Positions 45,788 to 57,326 are shown, numbered from the stretch's first letter. The stretch: DNA of 64,000 bases from JAITWN01 sp034002745 (GCA_034002745.1 JAVEZY010000003.1:1-64000), one strand, 5' to 3'. A program made the numbers and translations. The notes: generated by a model not told the origin, from the sequence alone.

Positions 45788-47249
45788 GTTTCGCCCGCGC
45801 CCTCCATTCACTCCTCATGACATCGATGCGGGCGCGGATGCGCTCGGCACGCACGTCTTCCTTCGGCATCTGCCGCAACGCCATCTGCAACTGCTCCAGC
45901 GCCGACCCGAGTTCGCCGACGAGATAGTAATGCTCCGCCAGCGCCTGCTGGGCTGCCGGGCGGTCGTTCATCATGTCCCGCGCCTGGGCCAGCATCCGGT
46001 ACAGCTCGGGACGCGGCGGCCGGGCGTCCATGTAGTCTCCGATGAGACGGATGGCATCGGCCGGTTTTCCGGCTTCGAGCAGGGTTTCGGCGCGATGTAT
46101 CGTCAGCGGCAGGTGGTACGGGTAGATGGCGAGCATGTGCGCGGAAATGGCGAGTGCTTCGTAGAGGCGGCGTTCGCCGCGCGCCGCATCGGCAAGCGCC
46201 AGCTGATAGGTAGGGCGCTCAGGCTCGCGGGCGATCAGCGGTGCAAGTTCTTCTCTCGCCTCGGCGTGTCGTCCCGCGGCGTTCAGCGCCACCGCGAGTC
46301 CGTAGCGCAGGGCATTGCGATCGGCATCGCCTTCGGTTCCCAGGGCGTTGCGGTACCATGCGATGCTTTTCTGCGGGTCGCCCTGCTGCAGCACCCGCAC
46401 CCGTTCCCTGACCAGATCGAAACTGTCGGTCACCGATTCGCGCAACTCGGGATACTGTTCGGCGCGGCTGCGGGTATCGGCGATGCGCGAGACGGTTACA
46501 GGGTGGGTGCGCAGGAATTCCAGATTGAGATTGTCATAGTACTGGCTTGCGCGCTGCAGCCGTTCGAAGAAGCGCGGCATGGCGCGCGGTTCGTAGCCTG
46601 AATCGGCGAGGATCTGCAGGCCGACGCGATCGGCTTCCTGCTCATGCGCGCGGGTGAAGTTGATCTGCTTCTGGATGCTGCCCGCGGTGGTGGCGGCGAT
46701 GGCCGCCTCGGTCACCTGGCTGCTGTCGGAGCGGCTGCCCAGGATCAACGCCGCGATGAGCGCGGCCGTCATGGGCACGCTCATGCGGGACACTTCCTCA
46801 AAGGCGCGCGCGAGATGGCGCTGGGTGACGTGCGCAATTTCATGGGCGAATACCGAGGCGAGTTCGGCCTCGGAATCCGACGTGAGTATCAGGCCGGTAT
46901 TGATGCCGATGTATCCCCCGGGACCCGCGAAGGCGTTGATTGCGGGATCACGCACGGGGAAGAAGAAGAAACGTCGGCTGCCTGCGCTGGCATTGGCCGC
47001 CAGGCGGTTGCCGAGCGATTCGACATAGTTCTGCACTTCCGCATCGTCCATCAGTGGCAGGGAATGGCGAATGCTGCGCATGAACGCTTCGCCATAGCGC
47101 TGCTCGTCTTTGGTCGAGAGAAAGGACTCGGTGGTTTCGCCGATATCTGGCAGCGAAATGGCCGCCTGCGCGCCGTCGATCCCCGCTCCGCTGTGCAAGG
47201 CCAGCAGGATGGCGACGAGGAGAGGGGCGACGCGGCCGGGCGTCTTCAT
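45753..47249 (-). CDS. bepA: Periplasmic M48 metalloprotease/chaperone BepA
   Basis: The protein has 498 residues with a signal peptide (about 1-29). The M48 zinc site is FAHEIAHVTQRHLAR (HExxH) with the third ligand Glu further on in HEQEADRVG. A long C-terminal TPR region follows (about 285-480), as in BepA (YfgC). It degrades or helps fold stalled outer-membrane proteins such as LptD in the periplasm. It is 24 bp after uvrA on the same strand. Its 3' end overlaps the convergent kinase-like gene. Confidence 0.93.
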   Translation of the reverse strand: MKTPGRVAPLLVAILLALHSGAGIDGAQAAISLPDIGETTESFLSTKDEQRYGEAFMRSIRHSLPLMDDAEVQNYVESLGNRLAANASAGSRRFFFFPVRDPAINAFAGPGGYIGINTGLILTSDSEAELASVFAHEIAHVTQRHLARAFEEVSRMSVPMTAALIAALILGSRSDSSQVTEAAIAATTAGSIQKQINFTRAHEQEADRVGLQILADSGYEPRAMPRFFERLQRASQYYDNLNLEFLRTHPVTVSRIADTRSRAEQYPELRESVTDSFDLVRERVRVLQQGDPQKSIAWYRNALGTEGDADRNALRYGLAVALNAAGRHAEAREELAPLIAREPERPTYQLALADAARGERRLYEALAISAHMLAIYPYHLPLTIHRAETLLEAGKPADAIRLIGDYMDARPPRPELYRMLAQARDMMNDRPAAQQALAEHYYLVGELGSALEQLQMALRQMPKEDVRAERIRARIDVMRSEWRARAKLTGETTAPPPP

Positions 47250-47273
47250 CGGGTTACGCGATTTGCGCCCGGA

Positions 47274-50144
<2,871 letters not shown>

Positions 50145-50214
50145 GATAATTCCTGCAGCAAAGGCAACCTGTTAATATACGCGCCTTGCCCCCGGTTACG
50201 CAAAGAAGCCTCGT

Positions 50215-51603
50215 ATGGAAAAAGGGATGACAGCGAGTGAGCGCCGCGCGGCGTTCTCGCTAGCGGCGATCTACGCTTTCCGCATGCTCGGCCTGTTCAT
50301 GATCCTGCCGGTCATGGCGCTGTACGCTGAAACGCTGGACAGTCCTGATCCGTTGTTGATCGGCCTGGCGATCGGCATTTACGGCCTGACGCAGGCCCTG
50401 CTGGCCATTCCCTACGGTCTGTGGTCCGATCGGCTGGGGCGCAAGCCGGTGATCGCTTTCGGGCTGCTGGTGTTCGCCATCGGCAGCGTGGTGGCGGCGA
50501 TGGCCGACACCATTACGGGCGTCATCATCGGCCGTGCCTTGCAGGGCGCCGGGGCGGTCGCCGCCGCGGTGATGGCCCTCGCCTCCGATCTGACGCGGGA
50601 GGAGCATCGCACGCGGACCATGGCGATCATCGGCATGACCATCGGACTGTCGTTCGCCGCCTCGCTGGGGCTCGGTCCGATTCTCGAGCGCTGGATCGGC
50701 GTGCCCGGCATATTCTGGCTTACCTCGGTGCTGGCCCTTGCCGGCATCGCCGTGCTCTATCTGCTGGTTCCCGATACCAGCGCCGGCCGCGGCAAGCGCG
50801 ATACCGGCGCGGTGCCCGGATATTTCCGCGAGGTGTTGCGCAATCGGCAGCTGCTGCGGCTGGATGCCGGCGTTTTCGTCCTGCACTGCATGCTGACTGC
50901 CACTTTCGTTGCGGTGCCGTTTGCCCTGCGCGACTACGCCGGGCTCGATTCCGTCCGGCACGGTTACCTGTATCTGCCGGTATTGCTGCTTTCGCTGCTG
51001 GCCATGTTCCCGCTCGTCATCGTGGCTGAGACACGGCGCCGGCTGCGCGAAACGCTGCTGATGATGATCGTCGCGCTGGCGGTGGCGCAGCTCCTGCTGT
51101 GGTCCGGCTATGGTTCCACCATCGGCATCGCCGCGGCGCTGCTGGTGTTTTTCGTCGCCTTCAACGTGCTCGAGGCGCTGCTGCCCTCGCTGCTCACCAA
51201 GTTTGCGCCGGCGGACAAGAAGGGAACCGCCATGGGCATGTTTTCCGCGGCCCAGTTCCTTGGGGCTTTCACCGGCGGCGTGTTCGGGGGATGGCTCTAT
51301 GGACGCTTCGGTTTTGCCGGCGTGTTCGGCGGAAGCCTGATTCTGGCGTCCGCCTGGTTCCTGTGGGCACGCGGCATGGAACCCGTGCGCTATCTCTCCA
51401 GCTATATGATTTTCGTGGGGGAATCCACCTCCGCGGAGATCGCCCGCAAGACCCGTGAATTGCTGGAGCTCCCCGGCGTGGCCGAAGCCGTTATTGTCGG
51501 CGAGGAGGGGGTGGCGTATCTTAAGGTGGACAACCGTACGGTGGACCGGGACCAGATCGCGGCGCTGGCGCAAAGCTGGCAGATCGAAGCCGCGGGTGCG
51601 TGA
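50215..51603 (+). CDS. yajR: MFS transporter with C-terminal YAM-type domain (YajR-like)
   Basis: The protein has 462 residues from the ATG at 50215 (a second ATG at 50227 has GGAAAAAGGG before it). Twelve transmembrane helices are visible; the MFS motif A is YGLWSDRLGRKPVIAFGL. The last 65 residues (about 395-462) form a cytosolic ferredoxin-like domain (LLELPGVAEAVIVGEEGVAY), the YAM domain found in E. coli YajR. The substrate is unknown. It is divergent from uvrA by 70 bp and 42 bp upstream of ssb. Confidence 0.88.
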   Translation: MEKGMTASERRAAFSLAAIYAFRMLGLFMILPVMALYAETLDSPDPLLIGLAIGIYGLTQALLAIPYGLWSDRLGRKPVIAFGLLVFAIGSVVAAMADTITGVIIGRALQGAGAVAAAVMALASDLTREEHRTRTMAIIGMTIGLSFAASLGLGPILERWIGVPGIFWLTSVLALAGIAVLYLLVPDTSAGRGKRDTGAVPGYFREVLRNRQLLRLDAGVFVLHCMLTATFVAVPFALRDYAGLDSVRHGYLYLPVLLLSLLAMFPLVIVAETRRRLRETLLMMIVALAVAQLLLWSGYGSTIGIAAALLVFFVAFNVLEALLPSLLTKFAPADKKGTAMGMFSAAQFLGAFTGGVFGGWLYGRFGFAGVFGGSLILASAWFLWARGMEPVRYLSSYMIFVGESTSAEIARKTRELLELPGVAEAVIVGEEGVAYLKVDNRTVDRDQIAALAQSWQIEAAGA

Positions 51604-51645
51604 TCGTTTTACGGGCGGAACAAACAGATTTCAGGAGCGAATTCC

Positions 51646-52098
51646 ATGGCAAGAGGCGTGAACAAGGTCATTCTCATCGGCAATCTCGGCAAGGATCCGG
51701 AAGTGCGGTACATGCCGAGCGGCGGCGCCGTTGCCAATGTAACGCTCGCCACGTCCGAATCCTGGAAGGACAAGCAGTCCGGAGAGCGCCAGGAGCGCAC
51801 CGAGTGGCACAACGTGGTGTTCTACAACCGGCTGGCGGAAATCGCCGGAGAGTATCTGCGCAAGGGCTCCAAGATTTACGTCGAAGGCAGGATCCAGACG
51901 CGCAAGTGGCAGGACAAGACGGGCGCCGACCGCTATACCACCGAGATCATCGCCGGCGAGATGCAGATGCTCGATGGCCGCGGCGAAGGCTCCGGCTCCG
52001 GTGGCGCTCCGGCGCGGCGTGCTCCTGCCGCGGGTCGTGAGGACGCGACGGCTGATGTCGGCAGCGCTCCGGATTTCGACGACGATATTCCGTTCTAG
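51646..52098 (+). CDS. ssb: Single-stranded DNA-binding protein
   Basis: A 150-residue SSB: OB-fold (1-112) with NKVILIGNLGKDPEVRYMPS and EWHNVVFYNRLAEIAGEYL, a short Gly/Ala-rich linker, and the acidic tail DFDDDIPF that binds partner repair proteins. The start follows AGGAG. The uvrA-MFS-ssb neighbourhood is typical of Gammaproteobacteria. An intrinsic terminator follows. Confidence 0.97.
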   Translation: MARGVNKVILIGNLGKDPEVRYMPSGGAVANVTLATSESWKDKQSGERQERTEWHNVVFYNRLAEIAGEYLRKGSKIYVEGRIQTRKWQDKTGADRYTTEIIAGEMQMLDGRGEGSGSGGAPARRAPAAGREDATADVGSAPDFDDDIPF

Positions 52099-52135
52099 CA
52101 GTTACCTGACAGTAATTCTGTAAAGTTTGTCCTTT

Positions 52136-52161
52136 GAAGCCCGCCTTTGGCGGGCTTCTTT
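52136..52161 (+). terminator. Intrinsic terminator of ssb
   Basis: GAAGCCCGCC (52136-52145) pairs perfectly with GGCGGGCTTC (52149-52158) across a TTT loop, followed by a short T-run. It begins 37 bp after the ssb stop. Confidence 0.92.
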
Positions 52162-52253
52162 CGTTGGGGACGCAGGAGGAGAGTCCGTCCTGGTGGCGGA
52201 TGTCCTGTTCCCCGATTCGTCGCCATGCGCGGAGGCCCGGGCTGAGCGACGTG

Positions 52254-53645
52254 CTAGCGGTCGAATGTGACGCTGACGCACAGACCGCGTTGGCCGTCAG
52301 AAAGATCGCGCAGTTCGAGGTGCGCGCCATGCAGTTCGACGATGCGCTGCACGATGGACAAGCCAAGGCCGCTGCCCGTCTCCGCAGGGTGATCGCCGCG
52401 TACGAACCGCTTCAACACCCGTTCCCGGTCCTCTGGCTCGATTCCCGCGCCCTGATCCTCGACACGAATTTCCCGATGATGCGCCGACTCGGCCAGGTGA
52501 ACCGTAACCTGAGTCCCTCGCGGACTGTACAGAATCGCGTTGTGCACCAGGTTGCGCAAGAGCACGGCGAGCAGGGATGCGTCGCCTTTCAGCCGGAACT
52601 GTGCAGGAGCATGCAGCACGAACTCGATATCGCGTTCGAATGAGTGCGGCGCCAGCTCCGCCAGCACCGCTTCGGCGACCGGGCGAAAATCCTGCTCTGC
52701 CATTTCCAACTGGTGCTGTGGATCCAGCCGGCTCAGCATCAGCAGCTGCTCCGCGAGGCGCGTCATCCGCTCGACACTGGAGAGCAGCGGTGCCAGCTTC
52801 GGTCGAGGTTGTTCCATCGCTGTCTGCAGGTCCAGCTTCAGGGCGGCAAGTGGCGTCCGCAGTTCATGAGCGGCATCGGCGGTAAAGCGTTTCTCTCGGG
52901 CCATCGCCTCTCGCAGGTGGATCAGGAGTTGATTGAGGGCGGTGACCAGACCGCGAACCTCGGCGGGAGTGCGCTTGATCTCGATGGTCTCCAGCTGTTC
53001 AGGGCGCAGCGCCCTGACCCGCTGTTCGATCTGTTTCAGTGGCCGGAATCCCCAGGTGATGATGGCGAAGATCGAAGCCAGCAGGAAGGGCACGATCCAT
53101 AGCCAGGGCCACAGCATGCTTCGGCTGAGTTCGTCGGTGAGTTCGCGGCGAATGTCCTCCCGCTGCGCAGCGCGAAGCCAGAACTCGTTCTCGGGATCGT
53201 ACAGGGTGAACGTGCGCCAGTTGTGTTCGGCCGATCTCGTCCAGTCAAAGCCTTCACGGAATTCCCGCGGCAGTGGCAGGACGCCCGGATGCGCGGTCAC
53301 CAGCTCTTCATCCTGGTGTTTCCACATCTGAAAGGCGATCTTCATTTCATAGCGATGACCAGGCAGGCCTTCAAAGAATTCGTCATTGTCCTGGTCGGGC
53401 AGTGGCTGGCTCAGTGCCTGGGTATCGAAGTCCCGCAGTGTCTGCTGCAGTTCGGCGAGGCTTCCGCGATCGGTGCGGTGCCGCAGCAGGCCCTGAAGCA
53501 CCCGCGTCATCTGGGCGAGTTCGGCATCGAACAGCTCCTCCACTTCATGGGTCGTTTCCGCGTAACTCAGGATGCCGACGAGCAGGGTGGTGAGCACGAT
53601 GGTCGCGGTAACCGCGATCAGCAGGGTATTCCGTATGGACCTCAC
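52254..53645 (-). CDS. Sensor histidine kinase, QseC/PmrB/BqsS-like
   Basis: The protein has 463 residues from a GTG at 53645, 4 bp after the regulator stop. Transmembrane helices lie at about 8-28 and 177-199, with a periplasmic domain of about 145 residues between. That domain contains REFRE at 127-131, which fits the RExxE pattern reported for the Fe(II)-sensing kinase BqsS. HAMP follows, then HisKA with His260 (DAAHELRTPLAALKLDLQ) and HATPase (RNLVHNAILYSP, DQGAGIEPED, GSGLGLSIV). It phosphorylates the upstream OmpR-type regulator. The true signal is unproven. Confidence 0.93.
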   Translation of the reverse strand: MRSIRNTLLIAVTATIVLTTLLVGILSYAETTHEVEELFDAELAQMTRVLQGLLRHRTDRGSLAELQQTLRDFDTQALSQPLPDQDNDEFFEGLPGHRYEMKIAFQMWKHQDEELVTAHPGVLPLPREFREGFDWTRSAEHNWRTFTLYDPENEFWLRAAQREDIRRELTDELSRSMLWPWLWIVPFLLASIFAIITWGFRPLKQIEQRVRALRPEQLETIEIKRTPAEVRGLVTALNQLLIHLREAMAREKRFTADAAHELRTPLAALKLDLQTAMEQPRPKLAPLLSSVERMTRLAEQLLMLSRLDPQHQLEMAEQDFRPVAEAVLAELAPHSFERDIEFVLHAPAQFRLKGDASLLAVLLRNLVHNAILYSPRGTQVTVHLAESAHHREIRVEDQGAGIEPEDRERVLKRFVRGDHPAETGSGLGLSIVQRIVELHGAHLELRDLSDGQRGLCVSVTFDR

Positions 53646-53649
53646 TTGT

Positions 53650-54327
53650 TCAGGGTTCCCAGGATGGTGGCTGGCGAGGAATCATGTAGCCCACGCCGCG
53701 CAGGGTTCTGATCAGCTCCCGGTGGATCTTCCGTCTCAGGTTGTGGATGTGCACTTCGAGCGCGTTACTCTCCACCCCGCCGTCCCAGCCGTAGAGCAAG
53801 GCTTCGAGCTGGCTGCGTGTCACCACCTTGCCCGCGTGCTCGAGGAGATAATGCAGGAGCTGATACTCCGTGCGCGACAGGGATACTGGTTCGCCGCGAA
53901 ACTCGACACGCTGTGAGCTGGTGTCCAGCAACAGGTCGCCATATTCGATCGCCTGCTGCGTCCGCCCCATCGAGCGGCGACATATGGCGCGCAGACGGGC
54001 GAGCAGTTCGGGCAGATCGAATGGTTTCAGCAGGTAGTCGTCAGCGCCACTGTCCAGCCCATCCAGCTTGCTCTCAAGGGAATCACGGGCCGTCAGAACC
54101 AGAACCGGCGTGGTGATGCCGAGCTTGCGCGCCCTGCGCAGGACATCCAGGCCATCCAGCTTTGGCAGTCCCAGGTCCAGAATGATCGCATCGAAGGTTT
54201 CGGTGCTCAGCGCCGTAAGCGCCTCATCGCCTCGAGTGAGCCACTGGGGCGTATAGCCGTGCTGACGCAAGGCCCGGGCCAGCCCGTCCCCCAGCGCCGG
54301 ATCGTCTTCGATTACCAGTATGCGCAT
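53650..54327 (-). CDS. OmpR-family response regulator, QseB/PmrA/BqsR-like
   Basis: The protein has 225 residues from the ATG at 54327 (MRILVIEDD). The receiver has the acidic pair, phospho-acceptor Asp in IILDLGLPKLDG, and Lys in LLKPFDLPELLARL. The C-terminal winged helix (about 125-220) shows SRTEYQLLHYLLEHAGKVV and VEVHIHNL-type recognition helix residues (NALEVHIHNLRRKI). It has the PmrA/QseB subgroup layout. A TTAAG-N6-TTAAG site lies 47 bp upstream of its start, suggesting autoregulation. The kinase gene follows. Confidence 0.94.
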   Translation of the reverse strand: MRILVIEDDPALGDGLARALRQHGYTPQWLTRGDEALTALSTETFDAIILDLGLPKLDGLDVLRRARKLGITTPVLVLTARDSLESKLDGLDSGADDYLLKPFDLPELLARLRAICRRSMGRTQQAIEYGDLLLDTSSQRVEFRGEPVSLSRTEYQLLHYLLEHAGKVVTRSQLEALLYGWDGGVESNALEVHIHNLRRKIHRELIRTLRGVGYMIPRQPPSWEP

Positions 54328-54372
54328 CTGTATACCGTGGCAAGCAGAACAGCTGCCTTGTAACACTGAATC

Positions 54373-54389
54373 CTTAAGCGGGGCTTAAG
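54373..54389. promoter_or_regulatory. Direct-repeat operator box 1 (CTTAAG-N5-CTTAAG)
   Basis: CTTAAG (54373-54378) is followed by 5 bp and CTTAAG (54384-54389), an exact direct repeat at an 11-bp step. This fits the PmrA box YTTAAK-N5-YTTAAK and the BqsR box TTAAG-N6-TTAAG. It is 46 bp from the regulator ATG and probably mediates autoregulation. Confidence 0.75.
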
Positions 54390-54444
54390 CTCGGGTGCGC
54401 CGCAAGCGCCCGCGGAGCCTGGCGCTGGCACGGCCGGAATGCCT

Positions 54445-54461
54445 CTTAAGATAGCGTTAAG
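54445..54461. promoter_or_regulatory. Direct-repeat operator box 2 (CTTAAG-N5-GTTAAG)
   Basis: CTTAAG (54445-54450), 5 bp, GTTAAG (54456-54461). It is an exact TTAAG-N6-TTAAG. It lies 48 bp before the first gene of the divergent operon (54510), a position suited to activation by the neighbouring OmpR-type regulator. Confidence 0.75.
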
Positions 54462-54509
54462 GTTGCTCGTCTACAGTCGAGCCTGCTTCTCAGGAGGAGG
54501 CCGAGCACC

Positions 54510-55178
54510 ATGTCCAGGACCAGTTCAGGAGTTTCCCATGCCGATGCAGGTTCCCAGTCTACCGCCTGGGCGTGGGCTTCCATAGATCATCCCGGCCGGC
54601 TGCGGATCGAGGACTTCATTCGCAGGCGCTTCTTCGACGAGTATAAGGCCCGTATATGCCATTTCCTTCCTGAGCTGGTTTGTTTGATGGATGCGCAGGG
54701 TATCCACGCTGCGGTGGGATTCTCGGGTGCGCTGCACCGGGATTTGTACCTGGAGCAGTATCTCGCCTCCCCCGTGGAAGTGGCTCTGCGGCAAGCCACT
54801 GGCGCCCGTGTCGGCAGGGACGGGATTATCGAGGTGGGGAATCTGGCCTCATCCAGCCCGGGGGGCGCCAGGGCCATCATTCTGACACTTGCCCGCTATT
54901 TTCATGAGCAGGATGCCGAATGGGTCGTATTCACGGGCATCCCTAGCTTGCTCAACACCTTCTCTCGCCTGGGAATCCTCACCCATGACCTCGGGGAGGC
55001 GCGGCCGGAGAGCCTGAGAGACCAGGTGACGGATTGGGGGACCTACTACGCCAGTCGGCCGCGCGTTATCGGCGTTTCCGTTCCGGAAACTTTCGGTCAT
55101 ATCGGAGTGAACCCGGTGCTTGCCCGAATGATGGCGCGGATGCCGCGACTTCATCTGGAGGACGGGCGGACGGTATGA
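54510..55178 (+). CDS. Thermostable hemolysin family protein
   Basis: The 222-residue protein has a strong ribosome binding site (AGGAGGAGG). It shows the T_hemolysin family core: RRRFFDEYKARICHFLPELV near the N-terminus, the diagnostic EVGNLASSSPGGAR near residue 110, and FTGIPSLLNTFSRLGI. The family is related in fold to GNAT acyltransferases, and members next to acyl-ligase genes may transfer acyl groups rather than lyse cells. There is no signal peptide. Its stop overlaps the next gene by 4 bp. Confidence 0.88.
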   Translation: MSRTSSGVSHADAGSQSTAWAWASIDHPGRLRIEDFIRRRFFDEYKARICHFLPELVCLMDAQGIHAAVGFSGALHRDLYLEQYLASPVEVALRQATGARVGRDGIIEVGNLASSSPGGARAIILTLARYFHEQDAEWVVFTGIPSLLNTFSRLGILTHDLGEARPESLRDQVTDWGTYYASRPRVIGVSVPETFGHIGVNPVLARMMARMPRLHLEDGRTV

Positions 55179-56653
55179 CGACGGATCTGTTCGCCTGCCT
55201 GCATGACCGCGCCCGCCAGACACCGCGGCGTCCCGCCATCGTCAGCGAAGCGGAGAGCTGGAGCTATCGGGAACTCCACTGCAAAGTCATGGAGCTTTCG
55301 CGATGGCTGAAACGGCAGCGTGTCGAGGTCGTCGCGTTGCTGGCCGACAATAGCCCCGCCTGGGTGCTGGCGGATCTGGCCTGCCTCCATGCGGGCGTCA
55401 CGCTGATCCCGATTCCCGGCTTTTTTTCCGAATCACAGCGCAGGCATGTCCTCGAAGATTCGGGGGCCGAGGCGATCATGGCGCCGGTCGTCGGTGACCT
55501 CGTGTCGGTGACCCGGTTGCCCGGAATCGGGCTGTCGTGGCAGCCCCTTGCCCCTGGCGATGGAGCCCGTGTTTCCTGGCCTGTTGCCAAGGTGACGTAT
55601 ACGTCGGGAACGACCGGGCAGCCGAGAGGCGTCTGTCTGTCGGCCGGCAACCAGTTGAAGGTTGCCCGGGGGGTTCGGGAAACGGCGTGTATCGACGCGC
55701 CCCGCCATCTCGCAAACCTGCCGCTCTCGACCCTGCTGGAAAACGTTGCGGGGCTGTATCAGGCCCTGCTCGCCGGGGGGGTGGTACTTTTGCCTTCGCT
55801 GGAGGATCTGGGCTACAGCGGCAGTGCCGGCCTCGATGTGCAGCGATGGTATGGAACGCTCAATCGATGGCAACCCGAGACCCTGATCATGATTCCGGAA
55901 ATGCTGCGGGGACTGCTCAATGTATGGCGGCCTGACGCTCCCCTGGCGCGGTCCCTCAGGTTTGCGGCAGTTGGCGGCGGGCACGTTGCGCCGGCCCTGC
56001 TGGAGCAGGCTGTCGCGACCGGGATCCCGGTGTATCAGGGCTATGGCCTGTCCGAATGCGGTTCCGTCGTCGCTCTGAACGTGCCCGCCCACAACCGGTG
56101 CGGCAGCGTCGGGCGAATCCTTCCTCATCTTCGGGTGAGGATCGCGGAAGATGGAGAGGTTCTCGTCAGCGGCAACGCCTTCCTGGGTTATCTCGGGCAC
56201 CTGAGTGAGCAGGCGCGATGGCTTCCGACGGGTGATCTCGGCAGGCTCGATGACGGGGGCTACCTGCACATCGAGGGACGCAAGAAGAATCTGCTGATCA
56301 CCAGCTATGGCAGGAACCTTTCGCCTGAATGGGTGGAGGCAGAACTGCTGTCGCTTGGGGGGATCCGTCAGGCGGCGGTTTTCGGCGATGCACGCCCTTT
56401 CAACGTGGCGCTGCTCGCGACCGATCCGGACTTGCTCGATGCGGACCTCTTGCGCGCCATCGAATCCCTGAACGAAAGGCTGCCGGACTATGCGCGGATC
56501 GCATGCTGGCAAAGGCTGCAGGAGCCTTTCACTCCCGCCAACGGCCTGACCACCGAGAACGGCCGACTCAGGCGCGAACGTATCGCCGAGCGCTATGCGT
56601 CTCTGCTGACGAGCCTGTTCGAAGTTCCGACCCGATCTGCTCAAGGAGGATGA
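55175..56653 (+). CDS. AMP-dependent acyl ligase-like protein (ANL superfamily)
   Basis: The protein has 492 residues from the ATG at 55175, coupled to the upstream gene. Recognisable core motifs: A3 VTYTSGTTGQPRG, A5 YQGYGLSECGSVV, A7 PTGDLGRLDDGG, A8 IEGRKKNLLITSYGRNLSP and A10 TENGRLRRERI. In A3 the usual Lys is Arg151, and in A10 the catalytic Lys is Arg464. It should bind ATP and a carboxylate, forming an acyl-AMP or acyl-thioester, but the Arg in A10 may weaken adenylation. The substrate is unknown; a fatty acid is plausible from the neighbours. Confidence 0.87.
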   Translation: MTTDLFACLHDRARQTPRRPAIVSEAESWSYRELHCKVMELSRWLKRQRVEVVALLADNSPAWVLADLACLHAGVTLIPIPGFFSESQRRHVLEDSGAEAIMAPVVGDLVSVTRLPGIGLSWQPLAPGDGARVSWPVAKVTYTSGTTGQPRGVCLSAGNQLKVARGVRETACIDAPRHLANLPLSTLLENVAGLYQALLAGGVVLLPSLEDLGYSGSAGLDVQRWYGTLNRWQPETLIMIPEMLRGLLNVWRPDAPLARSLRFAAVGGGHVAPALLEQAVATGIPVYQGYGLSECGSVVALNVPAHNRCGSVGRILPHLRVRIAEDGEVLVSGNAFLGYLGHLSEQARWLPTGDLGRLDDGGYLHIEGRKKNLLITSYGRNLSPEWVEAELLSLGGIRQAAVFGDARPFNVALLATDPDLLDADLLRAIESLNERLPDYARIACWQRLQEPFTPANGLTTENGRLRRERIAERYASLLTSLFEVPTRSAQGG

Positions 56654-56654
56654 A

Positions 56655-57326
56655 ATGTCGTTTTACCGGACACTACAGACACAGACCGCTGCTGAGCGCG
56701 AACGGCTGCTGTCGGCACCCATCATTCAGGATGCGCTGGCCGATCGGATCAGCCTTGAACAGTATCTGGCATTCCTGACGCAAGCCTATCATCACGTCAA
56801 GCACACGGTACCGCTGTTGATGGCGTGTGGCTCCCGGCTCCCGGATTCCAGGGAGTGGCTGAGAGTCGCCATCGCCGAGTACATCAAGGAGGAGACCGGT
56901 CATCAGGAATGGATCCTCGGTGATATCGCCGCAGCCGGAGGAGACGCCCAGGAAGTGCGTTCGGGCAAGCCGCATGCAAGCACCGAGCTGATGATCTCCT
57001 ATGCCTATGACACCATCATGCGCGGCAACCCCGTGGCGTTCTTCGGGATGGTGCAGGTTCTGGAAGGCACGAGCGTGACGACGGCCACCGTCGCTGCGGA
57101 TCACATCAGCCGGACGCTGGGGTTGCCGAGGCAGGCGTTCAGCTATCTCTACTCCCACGGCGATCTGGATCAGGACCATATCCGTTTCTTCGCCGAACTC
57201 ATGGACAGGATCGTCGGGCCGGAAGATCAGGCGGCGATACTGCATGCTGCGCGGATGTTCTACGAGCTGTACGGAAACATCTTCAGGGCCATCCCCGGTT
57301 CGCGGAGGGCTGACCATGCAGCTTGA
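56655..57326 (+). CDS. Heme-oxygenase-like di-metal oxidase (TenA/UndA-related)
   Basis: The 223-residue all-helical protein follows a strong AGGAGG site. It belongs to the iron-containing redox (HDO) family often mislabelled as a TenA regulator. Candidate metal ligands are Glu80/His83 (KEETGHQEW), Glu137 (QVLEGTSV) and the triad His168-x3-Asp172-x2-His175 (SHGDLDQDH). That triad matches the pattern in CADD-type and UndA-type oxidases, which oxidise or decarboxylate acids. TenA thiaminases lack this ligand set. It is 1 bp after the ligase gene and overlaps the SDR start. Confidence 0.87.
   Translation: MSFYRTLQTQTAAERERLLSAPIIQDALADRISLEQYLAFLTQAYHHVKHTVPLLMACGSRLPDSREWLRVAIAEYIKEETGHQEWILGDIAAAGGDAQEVRSGKPHASTELMISYAYDTIMRGNPVAFFGMVQVLEGTSVTTATVAADHISRTLGLPRQAFSYLYSHGDLDQDHIRFFAELMDRIVGPEDQAAILHAARMFYELYGNIFRAIPGSRRADHAA

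Noticed and set aside
50145..50214. LexA box between uvrA and the MFS gene
   Set aside because: CTGT followed by TAATATAC is present, but the second half ACAG is missing, so the site is at best half.
52099..52130. Inverted ACAG-TAATT-CTGT near the ssb end as an SOS operator
   Set aside because: The half-sites face the wrong way for LexA and lie downstream of ssb.
54510..55178. A secreted cytolysin
   Set aside because: Although named hemolysin by family, the protein has no signal peptide and sits with acyl-metabolism enzymes, so lysis of host cells is not supported.
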